64,000 bases of DNA from Rotaria macrura. Taxonomy: Eukaryota > Rotifera > Eurotatoria > Philodinida > Philodinidae. Numbering within the stretch: the stretch's first letter is position 1; the number at the start of each line of letters is the position of its first letter. A model generated the notes under the pieces. That model did not search any database and was not told where the DNA came from. It saw nothing but the letters and a program-made list of their open reading frames with translations. Shown here one piece after another: positions 9,831 through 21,489 of the stretch. A program made the translations under genes and the position numbers. The DNA is taken from NCBI GenBank assembly GCA_900239685.1, contig OENT01000669.1, positions 1 through 64,000 on the forward strand. Direction: 5' to 3'.

Positions 9831-10450
9831 CGAAGCACGACATTTATGTAGTCTTTCGCGATTTTTCTTTTTTACGGTGCGAAGCACTGTATAGCATTCG
9901 GTCGTGGTCGCCATCTTTTTTTTCTTTCACGACCTACGCATCCAAGCTCCATATTTTGTGTCGCGATGATCTCGAGAACGACAGATCATCCGATTCTCGT
10001 TCAAACGTCATCAGAATCATTGACACCCGAATGCGTGGAAAATGTTTTCCGATTTCCTGTATCAGCTTTCTTTCGCCCAAAGTAAAATTCGGATATTATT
10101 AATTATCTGCGGATTCTATTTTCATTAAATTAGTCCAAACAGATTAAGGGTTGGCGCTGATCTCAGGAGTGATTAATTATCGCTAGCAGAAATAATTAAC
10201 ATCGGTGTGCTACTGATGAAATCTTTTCAATTAATTATCAAATCTTTCTAGAGGACTAATAAAGTTTCTTACTCGAAATCAAGTGCTTCGCACCAAGTTT
10301 CGGTTTCGAGCTCAGCTCGACTATCATCAAGTTTCTTTATTTCTCGCGTACGGATCCTTTTTGTCATTTTGTGTTGCAATCATCTCGAGATTGAGAATTA
10401 GAAATTTCTCATTCAAACGTGAACTGATAGTGTCGAGATTGAAATGCTCC
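9826..10450. repeat. GGTGCGAAGCAC repeats and a diverged direct duplication
   Basis: GGTGCGAAGCAC occurs at about 9,826 and 9,879 and, in reverse complement (GTGCTTCGCACC), at about 10,284. Next to it, two stretches about 410 bases apart (9,925-10,012 and 10,335-10,425) share TTTTGTGT, ATGATCTCGAGA/ATCATCTCGAGA and CTCATTCAAACGTGA-like motifs, so they are a diverged direct repeat. No coding function was seen. Confidence 0.45.
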
Positions 10451-12010
10451 CTTCTTTTCTCAAATCTCTAATCGAAGGTTCTGTTAACTCCCAAATATCG
10501 TTCCAAAGTCGCAAATTCGCACCTAAATTTCAGTTTTCATGCTTCAAGATAATTAAAATGACTTCATCAGTAAAAGTTAGCCATCAATCTTTATCTTTAT
10601 AGTTGAGAGATGTGTGAGCACAGCTGTTTATAGATAATGAATCAGAAATAATTAAGTGTTCAATCAACTTTATCCTTTTGAACTTGGTTGTCATGAAACT
10701 TATTGTGGTTAGTTCTGAAACACTGTATGACTTTCTTCAGCTAATTGGTGTGGGCAAAAAATTGTCGTTTTCGAATGATGGAATGAAAAATCTATGTTCG
10801 ATATTACGTAAACAACTTCACTAGAAAACAGGATTGCTATTGACTCGACAACTAATTTCCCTTTCTCTATGAATTATTGTGTTTTTTCCAATCTTGTTTC
10901 TTTTTCTATCTCAACCAACACATTGCTAGTCGTCAACTTGTAGCACGTTGTTTTCAAGGATGGAGCTTGAGAAAACAATTGATTGAACACGATTTAGATT
11001 AAAAGTCGAATATATAGAGTTCTATGTGATGATGTGTGTGGTTTCCATATAATTACGCAGCTCAAGAAAATAAGGAACCTTAACTCTAATACACCCACCG
11101 GTAAGACTATCGCTTATAGCCAACCTGGGACCCATTGAATCCCAAGCTGATAAAAGACAATCAAATTTAAAATTGTTATTATTTTATCATGGAGTTACAG
11201 TAGTTCTACAGAAGACTTTAGCTACAAGAAGAACAAATAGAATTACAAATAACCTGAATGATATTTATTCAGCCTTTTTTTCACTTTATTGTTGTATTCT
11301 ATGCTTCGGAGGTTTTGAAACTTCCATTGCATACTCAGAATCTACGCATACTTAAAAATAGCTTTGCGCATGAGCAACAACTGAATCTCACTGCCTGATG
11401 TTATTAGCAAATGCTACAGACGGTCGCTAACGCATATTTCACAATAAAAATGTGAGCTATACTTACGCATAGAGGGAATAAAATTGAATCTCACTGAGGT
11501 CTAGTAGAATCTCAGGTGGCTGTGTTAGGGTTTAAAGGTGGTAGATTATGTTCACTTTCATATTATTAAAATCGACTATACCGACAACAGCTAAGCAGCA
11601 GTCTTTGTGTTCATATGTAAAATAACTGAATTAAAAACTGATTATAAATAATGATAATTCCATATAATCAAACGATCAATCAAAAACTTTCTTTTGAAAT
11701 ATGTCGCTCCGATTTAACCGAGTTTTCATTGCGATCAAGGTTTTCATGCATTAGTTTTTAAACCATTTGTGATTTTGATCAGCTGACGAATAAAGGATAA
11801 ACTTTTTCAATTAAAAAAGCCGACAAAACGTACTTCAAATCTGAAGAGCGTTAAAAACTATACAAGAAACTTTTGTCGTCGACGATCGTTGCATAACATG
11901 TTTCTCTCTGTCAAAAAGTTCATTTTTTCGAATATCAAGAGCTCTACTTCGCACAGCATATCGAAATCACGGGCGCTAACCGGATTCCCAACAAAGTCAT
12001 TATTCTAGCG

Positions 12011-12290
12011 CATTTTTCCCATAGAAATTTCGACTTTTCCGCTGCGTTTTCATTTTTCCGGTGAGGAATATGTAAATAACTTCTAGTCAGAATAGACATG
12101 AAAGCATTTTTCCTCTGGCGCAAAAATGACAGTTCATTATTTCAACGCATTTTTCCCATAGAAATTTCGACTTTTCCGCTGCGTTTTCATTTTTCCGCTG
12201 AGGAGTATGTATATGTTCGGAGGAATGATGTTTCGGTGTTCGGGTTCATGTCTTGTCTGTTGTTTAAGTGTTTTTATGTTTTTGTGCATT
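12011..12290 (+). repeat. Two tandem 137-bp minisatellite units
   Basis: CATTTTTCCCATAGAAATTT starts at 12,011 and again at 12,148, and each copy continues through CGACTTTTCCGCTGCG and TTTTCATTTTTCCG to GAGGA(A/G)TATGTA. The first unit ends with GACATGAAAGCATTTTTCC. A third unit lies at 9,657-9,830. These units lie just inside the right terminus of foldback copy A. Confidence 0.75.
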
Positions 12291-12439
12291 TTTGACCTGA
12301 ACGTCATTTTTCCGCTGCAAACGATCATTTATGTCACCGATCAGATATTGTCTAATCCTCATCGTATTCTGTCGGAGACATTCTCAATCCGAACAATACC
12401 GACAACAGAATTCCATCGCTTCTGACTTCCAATTAGATC

Positions 12440-12875
12440 TGGCCCAGGGCTTCTCACCCAACTAACCTAGATTTCTTAATTCAGCACCGTTCGAAATTCT
12501 GATCATTCTGCACTAGGTAATTGATGGCTGTGAATCTGAATCCATTATCATTTTTGATGGGGGAGCTCTCATTGGTCAGAAACCTTACTTATCAAAATTC
12601 GGTGGCTGAAAAATTAACTTTATTTCAACCCGGATCAAAATTCTGATGACATTCTGCAATAGTTTATTGATGGTTGTGAATCCGAATTCGTTATCATTTT
12701 TGGTGGAGAGGTTTCCTTGGTCAGAATACCAGTCAAGAGAATTTGACGTTTTCACATGTCGAGGGTTTAGTTCAGGTTAAATTCCGATTCTGATAGAAGG
12801 GTGGAATAGATTATTCAGGTGTGGGAATCAGAATTGAATATCAGTTTTCGTATGGGACGTGCATTACATGTGGAA
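12440..12875 (+). repeat. Three degenerate tandem copies of a ~148-bp unit
   Basis: The motif series AAATTCTGAT, CATTCTGCA, GATGGCTGTGAATC, TTATCATTTTTGATGG and TTGGTCAGAA at 12,490-12,582 is repeated at 12,634-12,730 and, more diverged, at 12,779-12,871. No open frame spans the copies. Possibly the subterminal region of an old element. Confidence 0.55.
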
Positions 12876-13366
12876 GTGTGTTGTCAGAGGCTGTGACGAC
12901 TAAAAGACGTTTTTATTATTTTTTTTTCAATTTTCTGAGTTTTCGATGACCTTTTCATAAACATTATGGTTGGTAAGTAATCGATATTAATTATTATTCC
13001 ACAGAAGTGAGTGGATTATAATGGGGAAACCCGTCTGGGCACTTTCCGATGTGGTGTCCTTTGTGGAAAGTGCCCTGGTCAGTGTGAGTAATGCATTGAA
13101 TAGTTTTCGTAATGTAGTGTTTTTTGATCAAAATGAGTGGATTAATATAGTGGGAGGTCTTGGAACACCTTTCAGAATTATATCGTTTTCGCAAACTGCA
13201 ATGGTTCGCGTGGATGATGCAGTTTATTACAAAATCCGTTTTGAGGCACTATTTTTGTAAAACGATTTATAACGGCTTGCTTTTGGTTGTTTTAATGCTT
13301 TGAGCGTGTTTTACGGCGAGATGCAACCGTGAAAGACCCGGTTCACTGTTTTTACCGTGATTCATG
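12876..13366. other. Stretch without recognised gene
   Basis: A 79-codon frame (13,021-13,260, plus) is open but has no recognised motif. It overlaps a local palindrome (GGGCACTTTCC near 13,039 versus GGAAAGTGCCC near 13,066) and is probably repeat-derived. Confidence 0.35.
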
Positions 13367-14121
13367 CCTAGGTCGAACAATCCGATGACAAGTTCTTACA
13401 AGGATCTCATATCTGATCATATCTGACCTTATAAGATCCGATGAAAAAACGTACTCAAAATCGTCCTCTCTGACTTCTTAAGTACGATCGCATTAGAAGA
13501 TTCTTGAAAGATTCTGTTATGTGTGATATACCAGAGTAGTATTTCAATGAAATTAATTATCCTCTCGAAATATCACTAAAGTTTTTAATACAAATAAAGT
13601 GAATGTAAGATCTTTCGAGGAAAATATAGTATGATCTGATGTAAGATGTCAGAGACGACGATTCTTTGTCAGATTCTTGAAAGATTTCGTTCATATGCAA
13701 GATCTTGCATGTACAACATAATATCTTATGTCAGATTTTTTTACCTGGGTGGTTGTTTACTGTGTCCCTGATTGTTCTACTATGGCGTTTTAGTTCGATA
13801 TGGTGGTAAAATTAGTAATGGGTACTAGTGAATTGATACGTATTGACGGGTCCAATGCTGAATACGATCGGATCCTGTCGGATCTGTTATGTTTCTTTGA
13901 AGAATCTGATAGGATCCGCGAAAATCCTGTAGTCGGAATCTGTCGGATCTGACAAGATCCTTTCCCTGGCCAATGTTTGTCGGATTTCAGGTAGCTGGAT
14001 TCTGGCCCAAATCCGACAGAATCCGATCGGGTTAAATCGGAATCCGATGATATCCGGAATAATCCGATATAGATTCCGATCGATGCCGACTACTTCCTGT
14101 CGTCGGATTTCTAGACCTAGG
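13367..14121. mobile_element. GATCCGAT-rich palindromic element(s) with CCTAGGTC ends
   Basis: The left end CCTAGGTCGAACAATCCGA (13,367) and the reverse complement of the right end, CCTAGGTCTAGAAATCCGA (ends 14,121), match well over about 26 bases. The interior is made of GATCCGAT, TCCGACAG and AGATTCTTGAAAGAT motifs in both orientations. A smaller palindrome occupies about 13,415-13,748 (TCGTCCTCTCTGACTTCTTA versus TCGTCGTCTCTGACATCTTA). No TSD was recognised. Probably one eroded foldback or two nested ones. Confidence 0.5.
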
Positions 14122-14319
14122 TCGGTACTTAGACACTCCTAGAGACTTGTGTAATTTGAAACATTTAAAGTTACGTACGAGTGTGAGGATATGGGCTCTG
14201 GAAGATTTATTCTTTCAAGACTATGCACTCTTAGTCATATTCATAGTACCCGTGAATGTTGTTAAAGCTACATCTTTGGTTTGTTCAGTACACTATATTC
14301 ATAATCTTTTGAGTTTCAG

Positions 14320-14411
14320 TTGTCACTAAAAACATCACAAGTACCACAACGACTACTACCACTAGCACAACAACGACTACTACAACAACAGAGTGTGAGC
14401 AATATGTTTGA
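14320..14411 (+). pseudogene. Orphan Thr-rich linker exon
   Basis: After a plausible acceptor (GAGTTTCAG, ends 14,319) the plus strand reads VTKNITS followed by about 15 threonines and one serine, then ECEQYV and a stop. A donor-like GTGAGC occurs within GAGTGTGAGC at about 14,395. Thr-rich linkers of this kind join membrane anchors to extracellular domains in the NHL gene of this same window (35,834-36,064). No partner exons were found on either side, so this is most likely a gene remnant. It could also be a (ACA/ACT)n microsatellite. Confidence 0.4.
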
Positions 14412-14452
14412 AAGTTTGTATTCGAAGATTCACTGTCAGAGAAGGTATATTC

Positions 14453-14617
14453 CATTTTCGCAGACAATTTTTTTCGCCGACGACGATTTTCACCGATTCC
14501 AACTTCACCAAAAGAATTTATTTTGTTCCCATTTTAGAAAGAAAGAAAAATTCTTTCGGTAAAGTTGGAATCGACGAAAATAGTGGTCGGGGAAAAACAT
14601 CGTTGGCGAAAATTGAC
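14453..14617. mobile_element. Small hairpin element
   Basis: ATTTTCACCGATTCCAACTT with flanking TCGCCGACGACG (14,475-14,510) is mirrored by AAGTTGGAATCGACGAAAAT with GTGGTCGGGG and GTTGGCGAAAATTG (14,560-14,617). The loop is about 50 bases. No ORF. A MITE-like size of about 165 bp. No TSD recognised. Confidence 0.55.
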
Positions 14618-15774
14618 TAAACCGTCAGAGAATCGAGATGATCGCTCTATTCTATATACTCAAAAGTTTTCAGTGAAACCCCTAGAAGGTTCGAATGTAT
14701 GACAGGATAATGTGCTTCACTCTTATATTAGAAGACGACTCAGTGCTAGATATACTACCTAGGCTGATGACGTACGGCGGGAACCTCCAGGATCCTGTGT
14801 TATTCCCACAATTTCGGGTAGTGGGTTTCCAAAATCAGTTCCGGCTCACTTCCAACCAACTACGGGCATCGGAACGTATTCACGGATACGGTCCAGTTCC
14901 GACAGTTTCAGAAACGGATACTGGTAACGGATAAAACAATTTTCCCTTGGGACAGGACATGGCCGAGATCTGGCCGTGTCTGCTAAGTTCACAAAAACTT
15001 ATCTGAACTTTTCCCAAACAGCGCTAAATAATTCGACTTACTAAGCAAGGCTTTTCGTATTTCAGAGCCAAGTTTTGGATTTTTTTTAAGAACCTTGGAA
15101 ACACCAGAGGATTCATTGGGAACAAATAAACTTCACGTAAAAGAATCATTTTTTCTTCAAATAATGTTTTTATCGCAAAAACGATAATTTTAGGTTGGAA
15201 GATCTAAAAATCAGATTTGTAGACTTTTACAAACCTCAAACGCTATGTATAAGGATAGCATACATGTTAAACACCGACGTTTTGAGACTTTGGTGAGTGT
15301 TCAATCACGGTAAGTGAGGCTTCGAAGGTTTCAACATGCCTTTGGATTTATTAATTTTTTTCGCAGACATTTAAAATGCACACTAATGCACTGAAAACAA
15401 GAACACTCTTACTAATACATCTAAAATTATCCCGCGAATTCATAAAAGTTTCACAACGTTTCCATTTGATCGACACAGTCCGTAAACAGAAGGATTGATA
15501 AAAAAGCTGTTAGCGCAATCCCTTACGGCATTAAAAATTGGAAACACGATGTAACTGCTTTCAACAGTCATGGAGATCTTGCTTTCTTTCATGAACCTTG
15601 CGTCCTTTTTACTCCTAATTTCCCACTGAGCGACTAGAGCTGCAAGAAAGAAGCAGCTATTATATTCTCATCAGAAATTAGTGACATAAACTCACTAAAC
15701 CCTTACCGAAGATCTGTGAGATTCAGTGACGTAGTTCCGGACTATCTATCACTTCTGTGACCGCCTTGAACCCC
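14618..15774. other. Stretch without recognised gene
   Basis: The 79-codon frame at 14,695-14,934 has no motif. Palindromic GTTCCG/CGGAAC and GGTAACGG vocabulary near 14,800-14,935 hints at eroded elements. Otherwise nothing was seen. Confidence 0.35.
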
Positions 15775-15907
15775 GTCAGTAACAGTTTCTGACAGGGACA
15801 TCACCTGTTGGTAACAGTCTGTGACGATGAAACCGCCTACCGGTAACGGTCTGTGACGTTGGAACCACCTGTCGGTAACGGTCTGCGGGGGAAGGGGGGG
15901 GGGGGGG
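15775..15907 (+). repeat. 32-bp minisatellite ending in a poly-G tract
   Basis: About 3.5 copies of a unit with consensus GTCGGTAACGGTCTGTGACG plus TTGGAACCACCT (15,775-15,886). The last copy runs directly into a 21-base purine tract that is G except for two A (15,887-15,907), ending in 15 consecutive G. Confidence 0.8.
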
Positions 15908-17439
15908 TTGGAAAATTTCTTCCTTGAACACTTCAACACTCCTTTCAATTCGTGTTTCACAAAAAGGTGTTTAAAGACCTTCTAGTGTCTTTTTAAGAAA
16001 AATACTTTTTTCAGTAGGCGGAGGAATGCTAATGATGAAAATTTTATAATTGATACGATTTTTTTCTGTAACGGAGGCCTGATGTTTCAAACATAAATAA
16101 TCATCAAAAATCTGGTCGGAGACGGTCAATTTCGACTGTTTTACGCTGCTCCTTTATCGGAGTATCGTTTTTTACGGTTGGATCCGGGCGGAACTCACCA
16201 TAGTTTGGATAGGTTCCTGGATGATCCGAGTTATTTCCATGAAATTTCCAGTTTCTTTGAGTGGTTGAAATATTCAGGTTTCAGGTACGGAAAATTCAGC
16301 TGGAATACTGCTTCCATATTCCGGTGGCGTTTTTGGCCGTTTTCGTCTGAAAATACACTGGAACAGGCACGAAGAAGTAGGAAAATATCCCGTTTTCGGC
16401 CGGTTCTGGGCTCCGAAAAGAACGACCTGGGTAACTGATGTCATGAACATCTAACACTACAGGTTTGTACGAATATAAAAAGTTTAATCTGATTATCGAA
16501 TCCCAGAAGGCCAGTAAACTTTGTCGTGTAATACAACAAATAGTTAGCGAAGATAGCTGGAATCCGAACGCCGGATACATCCAACTAGAGCACAGAAGCA
16601 CCTCGTAAATGAAGAAGGTGATCTCTTAAACGAAACAAGGCATCCATTTTTGGGAGACAGTATCCAATTCAGTCATATTGGATGAAAAACTGTAAACATC
16701 TTCGTTTAATTGATTTACAAAGAAATTTTCACAAAGAATCTGTGATTACGGACAGTAAAAAATGCTACCACTGTCACGACGTCAATTCATTAAATATAGT
16801 TTTCCCAAAGTTTGAAAACGACTGTGACACAATCCAGGAGTAGCTGCCTAATTCGACTTCGAAAATAAATCAAAACTTCGAAAAAACTTCATCGAGGCCT
16901 TTATCCCACCAACCAGCAATAAATTATCTTTGGATTCGAATTAAAACTACATCAGGTACTTTCATGTATGAATGGCCAAAACGGTTTTTCGAATTCGAAT
17001 TATTATTATTCTATATGGGACTTTCCTGTGTGACGTTCGAAAGGGTCCAACTTCAAATGTAATCTGAAACATAGTTGCAGTCTAACGTGTTTTCAGAAGC
17101 ATCTTGGAAAAGGTGATGGGAAAAAAGAAGTTTCTAGATTTGGAAAAGGTAGGTAGAAAATAAGATGTTTTACTTGGCCGAATTTTATGGTCGTACATCT
17201 GAGATTCAGATACATACGACGCTGAATGCATCGTAGGAGAAAGAGACCATTGCTTACATTTTGACATCCGAGGTCAAAAGACAGGACCTTAAGCGTTTTA
17301 AGATGAGATGATATCGTACAAAAATTAATATTAACAGAAATCTTATATGAATTTCCACTGCAAAACTCATTTAATATCTTAACGGTGAATTGGATTTTCT
17401 ACCGAGAGCAAACAATCAGCTATTAAGAACTGATAATAT
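15908..17439. other. Gene-free stretch
   Basis: Overlapping frames at 16,178-16,438 (plus) and 16,296-16,601 (minus) lack recognisable domains and I do not call them. No structured repeat was identified. Confidence 0.35.
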
Positions 17440-17755
17440 TCTGCATCTTATCTTAATTGATTGTATAAGATCCGGTCAAATATGGTCCGTTAACCGAAGT
17501 CTCAGAAATCTAACATTACTTTGTGATTCAAGATTCTTGAAACATCCTATAGTATCGTAAGATACAACAGCATGATTATAGAAAATCGTCCGACATAGTA
17601 AGATCTATCAAGCATTGTATTTTAAGAATTTATGAAAGACTTCAGACAAGAAAATTTTTTCTGTGATCTTACGTAGTTTTGCAAGATTTCACGTCTCATT
17701 ATTCGACCTAAATAGAATCTGATAGCCAGATTGCCAAGATCAGTAACATCTGAAA
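17440..17755. repeat. Diverged relative of the 13.4-kb palindromic repeat
   Basis: Contains ATAAGATCCGGTC, AAGATTCTTGAAACAT, CGTCCGACATAGTAAGATC and TTCGACCTAAATAGAATCTG, the same motifs as 13,367-13,748 but more eroded. No gene. Confidence 0.35.
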
Positions 17756-18399
17756 AGGTTGTTACAGTAAGACCTGCGGTGTCAGAACTCTGTGACCTAC
17801 AGTCTGGGTATGATTACTCTTCTGACCAGAGAACCTGATGGAAGAGGAGATCAAGAATCTTGTCACACCCAAGGATTTACAATTTTTTGACTCGGTTATC
17901 ACACAACCTATGCGACTATTATTTCGCGATTTGAACGTACAATACAGATTATTTAATATTACTTCGAGCAGAAGCCTGAAATGAATCTTACTCCATGAAT
18001 TTCGATAAAAATATTTCTGTCTGCGCCGAGCAACTGAAGCCAGCACGATCTTGGCTTCTGATTGACTTTCCGTCGTAAAAAACCGTCGCATTCTTAGCTC
18101 TCGTAAGATAGTAGAATTATTTCAATGGATAAATTAATTACAGTGTTGTCCAACCCTTAAAGAGTATTTCCGTAGAGCAACATAAACATTCTACGCTGAA
18201 CTTTCCATTATTCTATCCTTCTGCATGCATATCCTATGGAGACGCCTATCCCAGAGACATTCCAACTCGGTGCTCTTCGACTGACCGTTCTGGATACCAC
18301 ACACCGTGACTTAGACAAAGGCTTGTAGTTTCATATGAAATGTATGGGTGATAACCGGATGAGGAGCTCTTGCAAGAACCCTCATCACGAAGACGCATA

Positions 18400-18500
18400 T
18401 CTCACACTGAAAGAGAAAAAGGTGCCACGCGGAACCCTAAAGGGTTCCAATTTTTGCAACGAAATCGAAATCCTTTGAGGTTTCATAAACAGTCTTAATT
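18400..18500. repeat. Eroded GGAACC/GGTTCC palindromic sequence
   Basis: CGGAACCCTAAAGGGTTCC is a near-perfect palindrome at about 18,430-18,450, followed by CCTTTGAGGTTTC. Related AAAGGTTCC and AAACC-CTTT vocabulary occurs at 19,880-20,318, 21,097-21,363 and 38,520-38,790, so this is probably a fragment of the same MITE family. Confidence 0.35.
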
Positions 18501-19879
18501 TTTAATAGCTGATAGCGAGTCTTTCGTATTTAAAGTTCTTTACAATTCACGATTCAACGGTTGAATGTAGGTTTCGCTGAATGCTATGCTCCATTGCGGA
18601 AGTATTTTTCCACTCGCATTCAATGCTACATACTTCCACTCTCTTAAAAAGAACCGAGTCCTGTGAAAACCGGTGGAAAAGAAAGAACGAATCACTGTAT
18701 CATCCAACAAAACACATGATATCGCTGGAACATGGAAGAAATATTTTGACCACAAACGTTCCCAAGTTTTTTCCCTGGAGTTGTGTCGCTTCTTGCGGAA
18801 AGAAACACCAGCTTACTCGGAACTCACTAGAAAAATTCAGGAAAGTTTGTTGCCAGGAGATTACTTCCATGTTCCAACGACCCCATGTGTATTCTTACAG
18901 AATAGCGCAATTTTCAGGCATTGTTTCTCATAGTTCCTTCAGGTTCCGGTGGGCGAAACGATCGACATGGCATGTTTGATCTGAATAGAAAAAAGAAACA
19001 TTTCATCCTATTGTAACTTCTAAAATCAAACTCAACAATAGTATTTGTGTATCTGGCAGCTAATCTCAACAAAAATAAAATATTTCATCAGGTTTTAACT
19101 ATCGAAATCGAACTTACCATTATTATCTGCTCATCTGACAACTGATCTTATTAGAAATGGAATACTTCATTAAGTAACCGGTAACGTTTCCGTTATCAAT
19201 TATCTGATAACGGCATAGGAGGGACGGAATCAGCGACTCTTTCAATTATCAGCAAAGTAGGTTTTCACGAGTAAAAACGAAATTCTAAAAATTTTGAGTG
19301 AAAATGCACCTGAGCCGCGTGTTGCTTGCGTTGGAATCGCAACAACCCAACGCGTAGAGACGCAGCTCAAATGAAACATTTCTAGCGTTTTGACGTGGAT
19401 CTGTATTAGCTCTCGTTTTCACGCGACTCTGTCTGTTTCTATTAAAGGCTTCGCATTGTTGAGACAAGAGTGGTTTGTTCATTATTGGAATGTGATTCAT
19501 TCTCCTTGGAAGTTTTTAAGCGTTTAGGAGGATTGATTTCTGTTGTGTTTACCTTTTAACATTGATTGATTTTCGGTCATTGGTATTTTTTATATTCGTC
19601 TAATTATGTGCTTAGTGGAGTGAGGGGTTACTTGGTTTTTCTTTATGAGTCTTTATTTGGGGAAATCGATCAGAAGCAAGCATATTAGGTGCCTCTGAAA
19701 CGAAGAGAATCAGTGCGTTTTCTGAATCTGGTGTAAGGGAATAGTTGTTAGCTGCTTGCAGAGCTATAATTGTAATGCAGGAGCACTCTTATTCTACTTC
19801 TTGAGCGACGGTTATTAGTTCAATTTTGGAATCTGCATTCGACTCTCAGTTGGAAAGTTTCCTTGTGTATAATTCAATA
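18501..19879. other. Gene-free stretch
   Basis: Three overlapping frames on both strands around 18,540-18,980 (71, 132 and 86 codons) mirror each other and show no domain. GGTAACG/CGTTACC-type sequence occurs at 19,180-19,220. Nothing else recognised. Confidence 0.35.
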
Positions 19880-20318
19880 CACTCTAAAATATAAATACTT
19901 TCCTGAACCCCCTAAAAAGGTTCGGTAGATTTAAAATAGCACCCGAATGACCCGAAATGCTTAAAAAACGATTATTCGGTTCTGCAAAACCTCTAAAGGT
20001 TATTCCCGTGTGTCCGCGTGCCGAACCTTCTTCTACGAAACCTTTTTCAAGATTCGTTGAGCGAAACAAGGTTTCGAAAGAAAATGCGAAACCTTTAGAT
20101 TTTCGTAGAAAAAAACTTCAAAACCACTGAAGTTTAAGAAGAAACTGTAAAGGTTTCACATTTTCTTTCGAAAACCTTTTTCCGCTCTACGAAACTTAAA
20201 AATGGTTTCGTAGAACTGAACAATCGGTTTTTAAGCATTTGGGGTCATTTGGATGCTATTTTAAATTTGCCGAACCTTTTTAGAGGGTTCAGGAAAGTAG
20301 TTATTGTTTTTTAGAGTG
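19880..20318. mobile_element. MITE with CACTCTAAAA termini (439 bp)
   Basis: The left end CACTCTAAAATATAAATACT, then TTCCTGAACCC and CTAAAAAGGTTCGG, is mirrored at the right end (AGAGTG at 20,313-20,318). The arms extend more than 100 bases, e.g. GACCCGAAATGCTTAAAAA versus GACCCCAAATGCTTAAAAA reverse-complemented. It shares its terminus with the element at 21,097-21,363. The left flank is TA and the right flank CA, so the TA target duplication typical of Tc1/mariner MITEs is only half preserved. Confidence 0.75.
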
Positions 20319-21096
20319 CATGTTGACTAGTTCTAATGAATGGTGTTCGGTATTCGCGGCTGTTCACATTGATATCCTGAACGCAAGTATTTTCGTTATT
20401 GTTATGCATGGCATTATCTGACTGAGATGACATAAATTTATAACTAGTAGTTGAGAGTGTCGCGCAAGTTTTTATCACGCTTTTTCTTCTTACTCAGAAT
20501 TCTCTATAATCTCATAATCCTCTGGTTCTTCAACTTTGTTGTAAATTTTTCTTAAGATAATATAAGGCTCATATATTTTAAGAAGTTGTTGTCGAACGAT
20601 GAATCTCAATCTTCATCCATAAATTCTCCTCAAAACCATACGTCTAGTTAATATTTCGACCATACTTAACTGTATATTTCATTTTATTTTACGCATATTT
20701 CAGGTTCATTTAATGCGCTTGAAAAACATTTTTAATTGAAATTCTAACTCAACCTCTCACAATTAAAACAAACAGTGAATCAAATCTTGGCCATTGAGGC
20801 CTTCCAGATATGAGAGTGCCAAATAGAATTATAATTCGAATTCGAAGAAATTTTGAACTTTAGTCTTTTTCACTTTGCATACATGAAAGAACTGATACTT
20901 TTTATTTATTTTCGAAGTGAGTTCAAACTCTCGGAGCTCCATTTACAGTCGAATTAGGTTTCTCGTGTAGTTTTCTGTTGAAATTTTCATAGTCATCAAC
21001 AATACTGTAAAGCCCAACTAGTTGGTCACCGGCATCTCCTATCAAGCTCAAGACTCTTTATCGTTCCAATAAAGAACTTTCACATTCATTACACTA
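20319..21096. other. Possible upstream or intronic region of the EGF gene
   Basis: No exon could be assigned with confidence. It lies between two related MITEs and upstream of the first recognisable EGF exon at 21,490, so earlier exons of that gene may be hidden here. Confidence 0.35.
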
Positions 21097-21363
21097 CACT
21101 CTAAAAAAAAATAGGTTCTTTCCGGAACTTAAAAGAATTCTTCCCATGGCCACACTGGAAGAACTCTTTTAGGTTCCGTATAGAACTTAAAAAGGCTCGG
21201 TGTAAAACCAACAAAACCTTTTCAAGATTTACAAAACCTTTCAGATTTTGCAGTTTTGACGCCGAACATTTTAAAGTTCTATACGGAACCTAAAAAAGTT
21301 CTTCCGGTGTACCCATGGGAAGAACGTTTTTAAGTTCCGGAAAGAACCTAGTTTTTTAGAGTG
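21097..21363. mobile_element. MITE with CACTCTAAAA termini (267 bp) and TA duplication
   Basis: The left end CACTCTAAAAAAAAATAGG and TTCTTTCCGGAACTTAAAA, and the right end reverse-complemented CACTCTAAAAAACTAGG and TTCTTTCCGGAACTTAAAA, match over about 100 bases. TA occurs immediately outside both ends (21,095-21,096 and 21,364-21,365), as expected for Tc1/mariner-mobilised MITEs. It sits just upstream of the EGF exon, possibly within an intron. Same family as 19,880-20,318. Confidence 0.8.
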
Positions 21364-21489
21364 TATTGAAGCGTCGAAGTATATTTAATTACCTTTGCGT
21401 CTGTATTGAGGCCATCTTTAACTTTTCCAGCGTATTTGAGCAGCTCATTCAATAATCTTGCAGCGATCGGTAGTGTTCTTTCTTCTTAG

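Larger units (their letters stand above)
8847..12360. mobile_element. 3.5-kb foldback element, copy A, with 11-bp target duplication
   Basis: The left end (8,847-8,925) reads CAGCAGTAGACAAAAAATCG through GCGGAAAAATGTCGTTCAGG. The right end (12,290-12,360), reverse-complemented, reads GAGGATTAGACAATATCTG through GCGGAAAAATGACGTTCAGG. ATCGGATTCTG (8,836-8,846) and ATCGTATTCTG (12,361-12,371) sit exactly outside the ends, 10 of 11 identical. TSDs of 9-11 bp are usual for Mutator-like elements. There is no transposase frame inside; the interior is repeats. A second copy in opposite orientation lies at 48,461-49,801, which supports the boundaries independently. Confidence 0.75.

Noticed and set aside
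14285-14467. Minus-strand ORF with poly-Val
   Set aside because: Antisense of the Thr-rich exon-like sequence.
16178-16601. Overlapping ORFs on opposite strands
   Set aside because: No domain, no splice context, and mutual overlap; likely chance in a slightly GC-richer patch.
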